Position numbers and translations under genes: made by a program. A stretch of DNA of 20,200 nucleotides from a virus. Position 1 is the stretch's first letter, and each line of letters starts with the position of its first letter. The stretch spans positions 1 to 20,200 of the IMG/VR virus record IMGVR_UViG_3300010158_000399; one strand, written 5' to 3'. Under the pieces are notes generated by a model that worked only from the letters and a program-made list of their open reading frames with translations, ran no database searches and was not told where the DNA came from. Positions 13,959-20,200 of the stretch are shown here, piece by piece.

Positions 13959-15026
13959 ATGTATTCCACCACCGCTTATCTTTATCAACAAATCGTCCGT
14001 GTACTGCTAGTAGACACCAGCGGCGGATACTTTACTCAGAGGTATGACCCAGTGTACGCAAAACAACTAACAATCAACAAGGGAGTAGACAATGTGCTAC
14101 TCTTTGAATTTATAAATCAGGACCAGAAACCTGTGAACATTGCAGGATCCAGCTTTGTTTTCCGGGTGGTAAATCAAACCGGAGACGAGTTATTGATTAC
14201 CAAAGACATGGAAATCCTGAGTTCGGCCCTGGGCCGTGTCAAAGTAGTGCTCGACAACGAAGACACTATCAATCTCCAAGCACAGCCTGCCAGTTACAGT
14301 ATACAAAGATCAGCAGGAAACTACGTACAAGCGGTATACACAGATGCCAATAGCCAGGCAAGAGCAGATTGTAATATTGTGGATAGTGTATTTCCGCAAC
14401 ACATACCAGCCAGAGAATGTACTGTGCCTGACATGTATGGCAAAATCAACTTCATGGGCACAGCACCCACACAATGGCCGGACTGGGCACTCACACCACA
14501 ACCTATCAATGCTATCCAACAAACAGAATTCTTTTCCAGTTACATGCCCACAAACGGTGCAAGTCTAACCACAGTCAAATATGACATAGTGGGATTTACT
14601 GGCACAGTCAAAGTACAAGCCGCACAAAACTATGAATCAGTTTGGTATGATGTTACTGAGTCTAGACAATATCTTTGTGAAACCATAAGTGATTATATCA
14701 ATGTTGCGGGATTCCATCCGCTGTTGAGATTGGGATTAAACAACTCAATTGGATTTGGAGCATCTGGCAACGTTACTGTGGTCAATGGATCAGTGACGGG
14801 CATCACTGTTCAAAATCCCGGATACAATTATGTGGCACCACCTTACATCCAAATTTTGGGCAATGGGTCAGGAGCTGAAGCAACATGTACTCTTGGCAGT
14901 ACCGGAGTTGGTGCGGTCACAATAGTCAATGGCGGTTCAGGTTACTTACCAATCCAATTTGGCAGTAGCGTATCAGCAACGGCGGTATTCACAAACGGCA
15001 AGATAGAAAACGTTCAATATCGTTGA
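13959..15026 (+). CDS. Virion protein with BppU-like N-terminus and glycine-rich C-terminus
   Basis: A 355-residue protein. After a short N-terminal region (MYSTTAYLYQQIVRVLLVDT), residues about 45-115 resemble the Ig-like BppU N-terminal domain of baseplate and fibre-attachment proteins: FEFINQDQKPVNIAGSSFVF, then LLITKDMEI, GRVKVVLDNEDT and an A-x-Y-S-I segment. The C-terminal 90 residues are glycine-rich with repeated V-N-G-G-S-G-Y and N-P-G-Y-N-Y motifs (VTVVNGSVTGITVQNPGYNY; VGAVTIVNGGSGYLP), typical of beta-structured phage tail proteins. It probably belongs to the tail, neck or fibre apparatus. Its start is supported by the late-type element just upstream. The TGA stop lies within the -35 box of the primase promoter. 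Confidence 0.75.
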   Translation: MYSTTAYLYQQIVRVLLVDTSGGYFTQRYDPVYAKQLTINKGVDNVLLFEFINQDQKPVNIAGSSFVFRVVNQTGDELLITKDMEILSSALGRVKVVLDNEDTINLQAQPASYSIQRSAGNYVQAVYTDANSQARADCNIVDSVFPQHIPARECTVPDMYGKINFMGTAPTQWPDWALTPQPINAIQQTEFFSSYMPTNGASLTTVKYDIVGFTGTVKVQAAQNYESVWYDVTESRQYLCETISDYINVAGFHPLLRLGLNNSIGFGASGNVTVVNGSVTGITVQNPGYNYVAPPYIQILGNGSGAEATCTLGSTGVGAVTIVNGGSGYLPIQFGSSVSATAVFTNGKIENVQYR

Positions 15027-15051
15027 TTTAGTACAGTAAATCTGTTATACT
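15023..15051 (+). promoter_or_regulatory. Primase promoter with overlapping inverted repeat (leaderless)
   Basis: TTGATT (15023-15028), 17-bp spacer, TATACT (15046-15051) with extended -10 TG, then six bases and the ATG at 15058. A perfect 8-bp inverted repeat, GTACAGTA (15031-15038) and TACTGTAC (15048-15055), overlaps the spacer, the -10 and the expected start site, as an operator would. Confidence 0.78.
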
Positions 15052-15057
15052 GTACAG

Positions 15058-16050
15058 ATGCTTGACATCCTAACATATCTACCTGCAAAAAGAAAAGCCA
15101 CACCGGGCGGTTGGTTGAGCTTCAATGCAGTATGTTGCACTCACAATGGCAACACACAGGACCGTCGTCAACGTGGCGGGATCAAACAAACTGAACAGGG
15201 ATGGAGTTATCATTGTTTCAATTGCGCATACACAGCCAGTTTTATCCTTGGCCGGAATCTTTCCTTTAAGGCCCGCAGGCTCTTGACTTGGCTGGGTGTG
15301 CCCGAAGCAGAAATAGAACGTGTAAATTTGGAGAGTATGCGACATCGCAGTATCAATGGCATACTACAAGAACGCCGACAAACATTTGATGCACTTGCTG
15401 GCATCTCTTTTCCAGAATTTGAACTGCCTGCATTTTCAGTAGTGTGTACACCCAAACATACAGAAGCATGGCAATATCTTAGAAATAGATCAGCACCTGT
15501 AGATTATCCTTTCATGGTTACCGATCCTGATAACGGATCTATTGGTGTAGGAGCATCTTTAAGATCATATGTGATTGTTCCATTCACTTACGATAATTCT
15601 GTAGTGGGATTTACGCAACGATTTTTAGATGACCGTACTCCCAGATACATTAATCAAACACCGCCGGGTTATGTATTTGGCACAGATCTACAACATGACA
15701 CCTGGACTCATGTGTTAGTAACAGAAGGCATATTTGATGCATTGACTATTGGTGGTTTAGCAGTAATGCATAATACCATAAGCGATACTCAAGCAAGACT
15801 CATACGCAGTCTGGGCAAAGAGGTAACTGTTGTGCCGGACCAAGATGTTGCAGGCATGGAATTGGTAGACCGTGCTGTGGAATTGAACTGGGCAGTGAGC
15901 ATGCCCGAGTGGCCAGAAGGTTGTAAAGATGTAAATGATGCAGTGATAAAATTAGGAAAATTAGGCACATTGCTAACTATAATGCAATCAAGAGAAACCA
16001 GTAAGATAAAAATTGAGATGAGAAAAAAATGGCTATTAAAAAAATTCTAA
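15058..16050 (+). CDS. DNA primase, gp61/TOPRIM type
   Basis: A 330-residue primase like T4 gp61 (T4 protein 342 residues). A zinc-binding region near the N-terminus has C26, C27 and H29, then C53 and C56 (WSYHCFNCAY). The TOPRIM core shows LVTEGIFDAL at 220-229 with catalytic E223, and VVPDQDVAGM at 258-267 with the metal-binding D261 and D263. Primases of this group make the short RNA primers for lagging-strand synthesis and work with the DnaB-type helicase, encoded two genes downstream. The start is the ATG just behind the leaderless promoter. The last 20 residues are lysine-rich and overlap the sulfotransferase start by 22 bp, so the C-terminus may have been altered by that insertion. Confidence 0.88.
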   Translation: MLDILTYLPAKRKATPGGWLSFNAVCCTHNGNTQDRRQRGGIKQTEQGWSYHCFNCAYTASFILGRNLSFKARRLLTWLGVPEAEIERVNLESMRHRSINGILQERRQTFDALAGISFPEFELPAFSVVCTPKHTEAWQYLRNRSAPVDYPFMVTDPDNGSIGVGASLRSYVIVPFTYDNSVVGFTQRFLDDRTPRYINQTPPGYVFGTDLQHDTWTHVLVTEGIFDALTIGGLAVMHNTISDTQARLIRSLGKEVTVVPDQDVAGMELVDRAVELNWAVSMPEWPEGCKDVNDAVIKLGKLGTLLTIMQSRETSKIKIEMRKKWLLKKF

Positions 16051-16682
16051 TCCTTGCTATGCCACGAACTGGAACAACAATCATACAAGAAATTCTGTCA
16101 CGAGAATTTAGAATTGCAAATTTGTCTGAACCTTTTGCTAGATATATTAGAAAAACAGATCCTAGAAAAGATTATCCCCCAGATAACGACCCTTATCAAT
16201 GGGTGGCCAAAGAAACTTCTGGTATTTTTAAATTGTTGTCCACAACGCTAGATCACTTTGATTTTGAAAAAATAATTTCAATTGCTAAATTTGATCACGT
16301 GATCATGATCGAACGTAAAAATCTAGTGGATGGATTATTGAGTTTAAAATATGCAGAACTAACTGATAAGTATCATTGTTTCCGGGGAGAAACTATTATC
16401 CCGCAACAGTTTGGCGTAGACCAGTTTGATTTTGGACTATGGGATAGATCTTATCGGCTATACAATGAATCTAAAAATCTCATAATCAATTCAAATATTT
16501 CCTATGATTTAATAAGCTATGATGATTTTGTAGCAGATATACCACAGTACGTTGCAGGACATTTATTGCAACAATCTAAAGCGTCGGGAAATTACAATAT
16601 TATACCAAATGATTTATGTTATAAAGATTTATGCATAAATTATCAGGAAGTTGAAACACACATAAGGAATACAACTTGTTAA
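16029..16682 (+). CDS. Sulfotransferase-like protein inserted between primase and helicase
   Basis: A 217-residue protein. ILAMPRTGTT at 8-17 is the 5'-phosphosulfate loop that binds PAPS, and VIMIERKNLVDGLLSLKYAE at 91-110 corresponds to the 3'-phosphate-binding strand-helix (R-x-x-x-x-x-x-x-S-L) of sulfotransferases. The acceptor is unknown; phage examples are thought to modify glycans or small molecules. The gene is distinctly AT-rich relative to the flanking replication genes and overlaps both: 22 bp with the primase and a few bases with the helicase. T4-like phages usually keep primase and helicase as a functional pair, so this gene is interpreted as inserted cargo. The ribosome site of the helicase (AAGGA at 16664-16668) lies within its last codons. 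Confidence 0.8.
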   Translation: MAIKKILILAMPRTGTTIIQEILSREFRIANLSEPFARYIRKTDPRKDYPPDNDPYQWVAKETSGIFKLLSTTLDHFDFEKIISIAKFDHVIMIERKNLVDGLLSLKYAELTDKYHCFRGETIIPQQFGVDQFDFGLWDRSYRLYNESKNLIINSNISYDLISYDDFVADIPQYVAGHLLQQSKASGNYNIIPNDLCYKDLCINYQEVETHIRNTTC

Positions 16683-18133
16683 AAGATTACGGACTTGAGG
16701 TCCAACGATTATTCCTAGAGATGATGTTGGAGGATGCGGCCAGTTACGTGCGTGTTCAAAACATCTATAACCCTGCAAACTTTGACCGCAGTCTTAGACC
16801 TGCGGCTGAGTTTATCAAGGAACACAGTGACAAGCACAAGACCATGCCTGACAGGACACAGATTTTGGCCACAACTGGGATCAAACTTGCCCCGGTACCA
16901 GAACTAAACGAAGGGCACTATGACTGGTTCATGCAGGAGTTTGAATCATTTACCAAGCGTCAAGAACTTGAACGTGCAATCTTAAAGTCCGCAGACTTGT
17001 TGGAAAAAGGTGAGTTTGAACCGGTAGAGAAACTGATCAAGGATGCTGTACAAATAAGTTTAACCAAGGACATGGGCACAGACTATTTTGCTGATCCAGC
17101 AGGTCGTATCAACAAGTATTTTAATTCAGGTGGACAAGTATCAACAGGTTGGCCACAACTGGATAGATTGTTGTATGGTGGATTTAGTCGCGGTGAACTA
17201 AACATCTTTGCCGGCGGATCCGGATCAGGCAAGAGTCTTGTGATGATGAACATTGCACTCAACTGGTTGCAACAAGGGCTAAGTGGAGTTTATGTCACAC
17301 TAGAATTAAGTGAAGAACTTACTAGTTTAAGAACAGATGCTATGTTAACAAACATGAGCACTAAAGAGATACGCAAAGACATTGGCACAACAGAACTCAA
17401 AGTCAAACTTGTGGCCAAAAAGTCTGGACAGTATCGAGTTAAAGGATTACCGGCACAAAGCAACATCAACGACATTCGCAGTTATATCAAAGAAGTACAG
17501 ATACAAACCAATATAAAGGTTGACTTTATCATGGTAGACTATTTGGACTTGTTGATGCCGGTGAGTGCTAAAGTTTCGCCCAATGACTTGTTTGTTAAAG
17601 ACAAGTATGTTTCAGAAGAACTGCGTAACTTGGCCAAGGAATTGGGTGTGCTAATGGTCACAGCAAGTCAATTGAATCGTAGTGCTGTGGAAGAGATTGA
17701 GTTCGATCACTCGCATATTTCGGGTGGCATATCCAAGATCAATACTGCTGACAACGTGTTTGGTATTTTTACAAGCAGACACATGAAAGAAAAGGGCAAG
17801 TATCAAATTCAATGTATGAAGAGTCGTAGTTCAACAGGAGTTGGCCAAAAGATTGATTTAGAATACAATATTGAAACCATGCGTATTACAGATGCAGGTG
17901 GAGAAGAAAACGGTTACAACAAGCCCACAACAAACATCATGGATTCGATCAAGGCACGCAGTCAAGTCCGTGCCGACGAGGATGGTGTTGTAGATGAGAA
18001 CGCACCTGTAAAGTGGAACCGTCCCGAAGGTATCAGTGCTTGGGAAAAACCTCCACAAGAAACCAGCAAGGTATCAGCAGATGTTCAGAGTGCAAAACTA
18101 AAACAGTTATTAGGACAAATTAAATCTCAATGA
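16676..18133 (+). CDS. Replicative DNA helicase, DnaB/gp41 type
   Basis: A 485-residue helicase of the DnaB family (T4 gp41 is 475). The N-terminal 130 residues form the helical primase-interacting part. The RecA-like core has Walker A GGSGSGKS at about 180-187 (context NIFAGGSGSGKSLVM), Walker B FIMVDYLDLL with D288, and a later S-Q-L-N-R sensor-like segment (VTASQLNRSAVEE). The enzyme unwinds DNA at the fork and stimulates the primase. The start is a TTG, supported by AAGGA seven bases upstream and overlap with the preceding stop; no ATG is suitably placed. The last 60 bases (18074-18133) are repeated in recoded form at 19098-19157, after radical SAM 3. The radical SAM start overlaps the stop by four bases (ATGA). 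Confidence 0.92.
   Translation: MLKDYGLEVQRLFLEMMLEDAASYVRVQNIYNPANFDRSLRPAAEFIKEHSDKHKTMPDRTQILATTGIKLAPVPELNEGHYDWFMQEFESFTKRQELERAILKSADLLEKGEFEPVEKLIKDAVQISLTKDMGTDYFADPAGRINKYFNSGGQVSTGWPQLDRLLYGGFSRGELNIFAGGSGSGKSLVMMNIALNWLQQGLSGVYVTLELSEELTSLRTDAMLTNMSTKEIRKDIGTTELKVKLVAKKSGQYRVKGLPAQSNINDIRSYIKEVQIQTNIKVDFIMVDYLDLLMPVSAKVSPNDLFVKDKYVSEELRNLAKELGVLMVTASQLNRSAVEEIEFDHSHISGGISKINTADNVFGIFTSRHMKEKGKYQIQCMKSRSSTGVGQKIDLEYNIETMRITDAGGEENGYNKPTTNIMDSIKARSQVRADEDGVVDENAPVKWNRPEGISAWEKPPQETSKVSADVQSAKLKQLLGQIKSQ
18074..18133 (+). repeat. Helicase 3' end, duplicated after radical SAM 3
   Basis: These 60 bases align without gaps to 19098-19157. The first 32 bases are identical; of the last 28, about 11 differ, nearly all at synonymous positions. 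Both copies encode SADVQSAKLKQLLGQIKS followed by Q here and N in the copy. Confidence 0.93.
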
Positions 18134-19125
18134 CATGCATTGACATTTATAAAAATATAAACATTGTTGCTCGGCAAAATGCACTAGCAATTTCGCCTTG
18201 TTGTATATCGCCTATACGCCCATTTGAAGTAGTTGATTTTTTGAAAAACGAATACCTTGTTAGTCTTCGCAATGAGATATCTACTGGGAAGTTACCGACA
18301 GCATGTGGTATTTGTAAAAATGCCGAATCTGCTGGACTAACAAGCCGACGGCAAGGTAGCAACTCTTGGTACAAAGACCACAACCTTAACAACAACAAGG
18401 TTGAGTTAATTCGCATGGATTACTGGACTGGTGATACATGTAATTTGGCCTGTGTAATATGCGGACCGCATAATAGTAGTGTATGGAAGCAAGAACTTGG
18501 GCTACCCAAGGAATTACAAAAATCAACGGCCAATCAGTTTTGGAAAACCGTCGACTTGAGTAATATACAATTTATACATTTCAATGGCGGCGAACCGTTG
18601 TTGAGTAAAGAGCATGTAAAATTGTTACATGCTGTTGAGCATAAAAATCAAGTACACTTAAATTACAACACTAATGGAACTATATTACCAAATGAAGAGT
18701 TGTTGAATTTGTGGGAGCAATTTAAGTTAGTGCAACTTGATTTCAGTATCGATGACGTCGGTGAAAGATTTGAATACCAACGGTTCCCTGCAAAGTGGGC
18801 TCAGGTAACAGATAATTTGCAATGGTATATTGATAATGCGCCGCATAATTGTATGTTTGCAATCAATACATCGGTTGGTATTTTAAATCATGCTAACCTG
18901 GACAAATTGCTAACATGGCTGCAACATAATTTCCATACCACAAGATTTACAGACCCAATAGAGTATAGACAACAACTAACCCAGGGCGTGTTTGCATTAA
19001 AAGATGCAGACAAAAGAAAATCCAAAATAATTGCTACCCTAGATTCTATTGATCAACGCCGTGGAACAAATTATCGCGCCATATTTCCGGAATTGTTTCA
19101 GCAGATGTTCAGAGTGCAAAACTAA
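18130..19125 (+). CDS. Radical SAM protein, paralogue of radical SAM 1 (radical SAM 3)
   Basis: A 331-residue radical SAM enzyme. CxxxCxxC is C104, C108 and C111 (context DTCNLACVICGP), and GGEP lies at 153-156 (HFNGGEPLLSKE). A Cys-Cys pair is at C24-C25 and CGIC is at C59/C62, in the same order as in radical SAM 1. Both proteins also share an R-F-P-A-K-W segment and an F-x-x-x-x-x-E-L end (YRAIFPEL here, FATVFSEL there), so they are paralogues. The substrate is unknown. The last eight residues (QQMFRVQN) are encoded by a copied piece of the helicase gene read in another frame. The natural C-terminus therefore seems to have been replaced just after the conserved P-E-L position. The product is otherwise full length. 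It overlaps the helicase stop by ATGA. Confidence 0.9.
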   Translation: MTCIDIYKNINIVARQNALAISPCCISPIRPFEVVDFLKNEYLVSLRNEISTGKLPTACGICKNAESAGLTSRRQGSNSWYKDHNLNNNKVELIRMDYWTGDTCNLACVICGPHNSSVWKQELGLPKELQKSTANQFWKTVDLSNIQFIHFNGGEPLLSKEHVKLLHAVEHKNQVHLNYNTNGTILPNEELLNLWEQFKLVQLDFSIDDVGERFEYQRFPAKWAQVTDNLQWYIDNAPHNCMFAINTSVGILNHANLDKLLTWLQHNFHTTRFTDPIEYRQQLTQGVFALKDADKRKSKIIATLDSIDQRRGTNYRAIFPELFQQMFRVQN

Positions 19126-19157
19126 AACAACTGCTGGGACAAATCAAATCAAATTAG
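19098..19157 (+). pseudogene. Recoded relic of the helicase 3' end
   Basis: A diverged copy of 18074-18133, encoding SADVQSAKLKQLLGQIKSN and a TAG stop in the helicase frame but with no start or upstream helicase sequence. It supplies the last codons and stop of radical SAM 3 in a different frame. Its final bases also overlap the end of the minus-strand fibre gene. Confidence 0.92.
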
Positions 19158-20200
19158 GCCGCAACGCCTTTGATCACAGCAAAGTTGATAATAGGTGCTT
19201 CACTAGTGACACCACCAGTGGTCCATACAGTTATGTTAGCACTGCCACCTGTTGCACCTATTTGTGACACAAGTAAATTATACAAGTTGGTACCAGATCT
19301 TTGATTCAGGATCACGACATCAGTGTTTGCTATTGCACTGTTGGTGAGTGTGAATGTGGTAGGAGTAGTATTTCCTGCAACCGTGAACAATACAATATTG
19401 CCAGTGACTGTGTTTAATGTAACTCCTGTTGCACGACTTGTGCCCTGAGTAACTGTTCCGCCAGCACCGGTTGCATATCCTATACCTGCAGTTGGATAGT
19501 TTGATTTAATAGAAAATGCTGACGTGATACTTGAAGTGGCTGATATTGTTCCAGTGGTCAATGCATAACCAATGGAGACATTACCACCAGTGATATTGCC
19601 ACTAGAGGTAGTAATATTACCTGTTGCTGAAATCAATCCACCAGTCAAGATGTTTCCAGCAAATGTTCCCATACCTGCAGAGAAATTATTAATACTATAC
19701 ATCGAAACTGTGGCGCCGCCATAATTTGCCACATACACAAATCTACCAGTTGGGTCAACAGTTACGCCGTATGGAGTAGTTCCTGTGGCAACAGCAGTGG
19801 TTATGCTGGTCAATGCACCGGTTGACTGATCGATGCTGTACATTGAAACTGTGCCGGCGGTACTATTTGCCACATACACAAATCTACCAGTTGGGTCAAC
19901 AGCCACGGCGTATGGACCAGTTCCCGCGGCAACAGCAGTGGTTATGCTGGTCAATGCACCGGTTGACTGATTGATGCTGTACATTGAAACTGTTGCACCG
20001 CCATAATTTGCCACATACACAAATCTACCAGTTGGGTCAACAGCTACGCTGAGTGGACCAGATCCTGTGGCAACAGCGGTGGTTATGCTGGTCAATGCAC
20101 CAGTTGACTGATTGATGCTGTACATCGAAACTGTGTTGCCGCTACTATTTGCCACATACACAAATCTACCAGTTGGGTCAACAGCTACGTCGTATGGTCC
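19154..20200 (-). CDS. Tail-fibre-like protein: beta-propeller repeats plus C-terminal fibre domain (5' part outside window)
   Basis: Minus-strand gene, open to the right edge, so the N-terminus is missing; 348 residues are visible. The visible N-terminal half has repeats of 47 residues (V-D-P-T-G-R-F-V-Y-V-A-N, then V-S-M-Y-S-I, then S-T-G-A-L-T-S-I-T-T-A-V) of the lactonase/YVTN beta-propeller type. The last repeat is cut short after MYSIN and followed by a glycine/threonine/serine-rich part (GNILTGGLISATGNITTSSG and on) typical of trimeric phage fibres. The C-terminal 100 residues form a beta-rich domain (TLNTVTGNIVLFTVAGNTTP; VVILNQRSGTNLYNLLVSQI) resembling other phage fibre tips. Such proteins usually bind the host surface. 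It converges tail-to-tail with radical SAM 3 and overlaps the helicase relic by four bases. Confidence 0.82.
   Translation of the reverse strand, partial: GPYDVAVDPTGRFVYVANSSGNTVSMYSINQSTGALTSITTAVATGSGPLSVAVDPTGRFVYVANYGGATVSMYSINQSTGALTSITTAVAAGTGPYAVAVDPTGRFVYVANSTAGTVSMYSIDQSTGALTSITTAVATGTTPYGVTVDPTGRFVYVANYGGATVSMYSINNFSAGMGTFAGNILTGGLISATGNITTSSGNITGGNVSIGYALTTGTISATSSITSAFSIKSNYPTAGIGYATGAGGTVTQGTSRATGVTLNTVTGNIVLFTVAGNTTPTTFTLTNSAIANTDVVILNQRSGTNLYNLLVSQIGATGGSANITVWTTGGVTSEAPIINFAVIKGVAA
19695..20200 (-). repeat. 141-bp tandem repeats encoding beta-propeller blades
   Basis: The sequence AAATCTACCAGTTGGGTCAA recurs at 19739, 19880, 20021 and 20162 (plus strand), exactly 141 bases apart. 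About 3.6 copies are visible and continue past the window edge. Differences are clustered at two places per unit: the residues after V-A-N (SSGN, YGGA, STAG, YGGA from N to C) and those before the next V-D-P-T-G. Confidence 0.95.

Noticed and set aside
13573-14010. Plus-strand frames of 67 and 71 residues
   Set aside because: Opposite a minus-strand gene that I recognise as a conserved phage protein; no ribosome sites.
19049-19267. 72-residue plus-strand frame near the end of radical SAM 3
   Set aside because: It crosses the end of radical SAM 3, the helicase relic and the antisense of the fibre gene; an overlap artefact.
19695-20200. CRISPR-like regular repeats
   Set aside because: The unit is 141 bp, keeps an open reading frame and encodes propeller blades; there are no unrelated spacers.

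Overview
The window looks like part of the genome of a lytic, T4-like (myovirus) phage, most plausibly an aquatic one. It carries recognisable T4-type replication genes: a UvsW-type helicase, a candidate small clamp-loader subunit, a gp61-type primase and a DnaB/gp41-type helicase. It also has strong sigma-70-like early promoters, two candidate T4-type late promoters, tightly packed genes with ATGA/TAATG overlaps, and many accessory enzymes. I see no tRNA, rRNA, CRISPR array, integrase or insertion sequence. The host cannot be named from this sequence.

Layout. (1) 1-2215: a glycosyltransferase-like C-terminal fragment, a class I methyltransferase-like gene and a GT-A-type glycosyltransferase, coupled like an operon. 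(2) 2216-4240: early-type region with three near-consensus promoters, two of them preceded by an identical palindrome that contains the upstream gene's stop codon. These drive small unknown genes and an AAA ATPase, and the region ends in an intrinsic terminator. (3) 4239-8766: two radical SAM genes, the UvsW-type helicase and a second methyltransferase-like gene. The promoter -35 overlaps the terminator T-tract and the first mRNA appears leaderless. (4) 8775-11155: a second leaderless promoter and a run of small phage genes, including a candidate gp62 and a zinc-finger protein. (5) 11018-13561: a rearranged locus where two different cargo genes (SGNH-like; unknown GRFLEF-motif protein) lie between genes A (10808) and B (12992), separated by a fused B'-A' relic. 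Gene B looks like a strikingly small relative of the bacterial DNA polymerase III alpha (C-family) core. (6) 13536-15026: a minus-strand conserved phage gene and a plus-strand BppU-like virion protein diverge from a 45-bp region with two late-type promoter candidates. (7) 15023-18133: primase, inserted sulfotransferase and replicative helicase. (8) 18130-19157: a third radical SAM gene followed by a recoded duplicate of the helicase 3' end. (9) 19154-20200, minus strand: C-terminal part of a fibre-like protein with 141-bp tandem beta-propeller repeats.

How it fits together. The conserved backbone is DNA replication plus a few virion genes. AT-rich cargo (radical SAM enzymes, sulfotransferase, SGNH-like hydrolase and others) is interleaved with it. 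At two places the junctions keep relics of the neighbouring backbone gene. This suggests cargo accumulates by recombination between alleles at short homologies, leaving the essential gene intact. The cargo functions (glycosyl, methyl and sulfate transfer, hydrolysis, radical chemistry) would suit modification of glycans or small molecules, but no pathway can be proven here.
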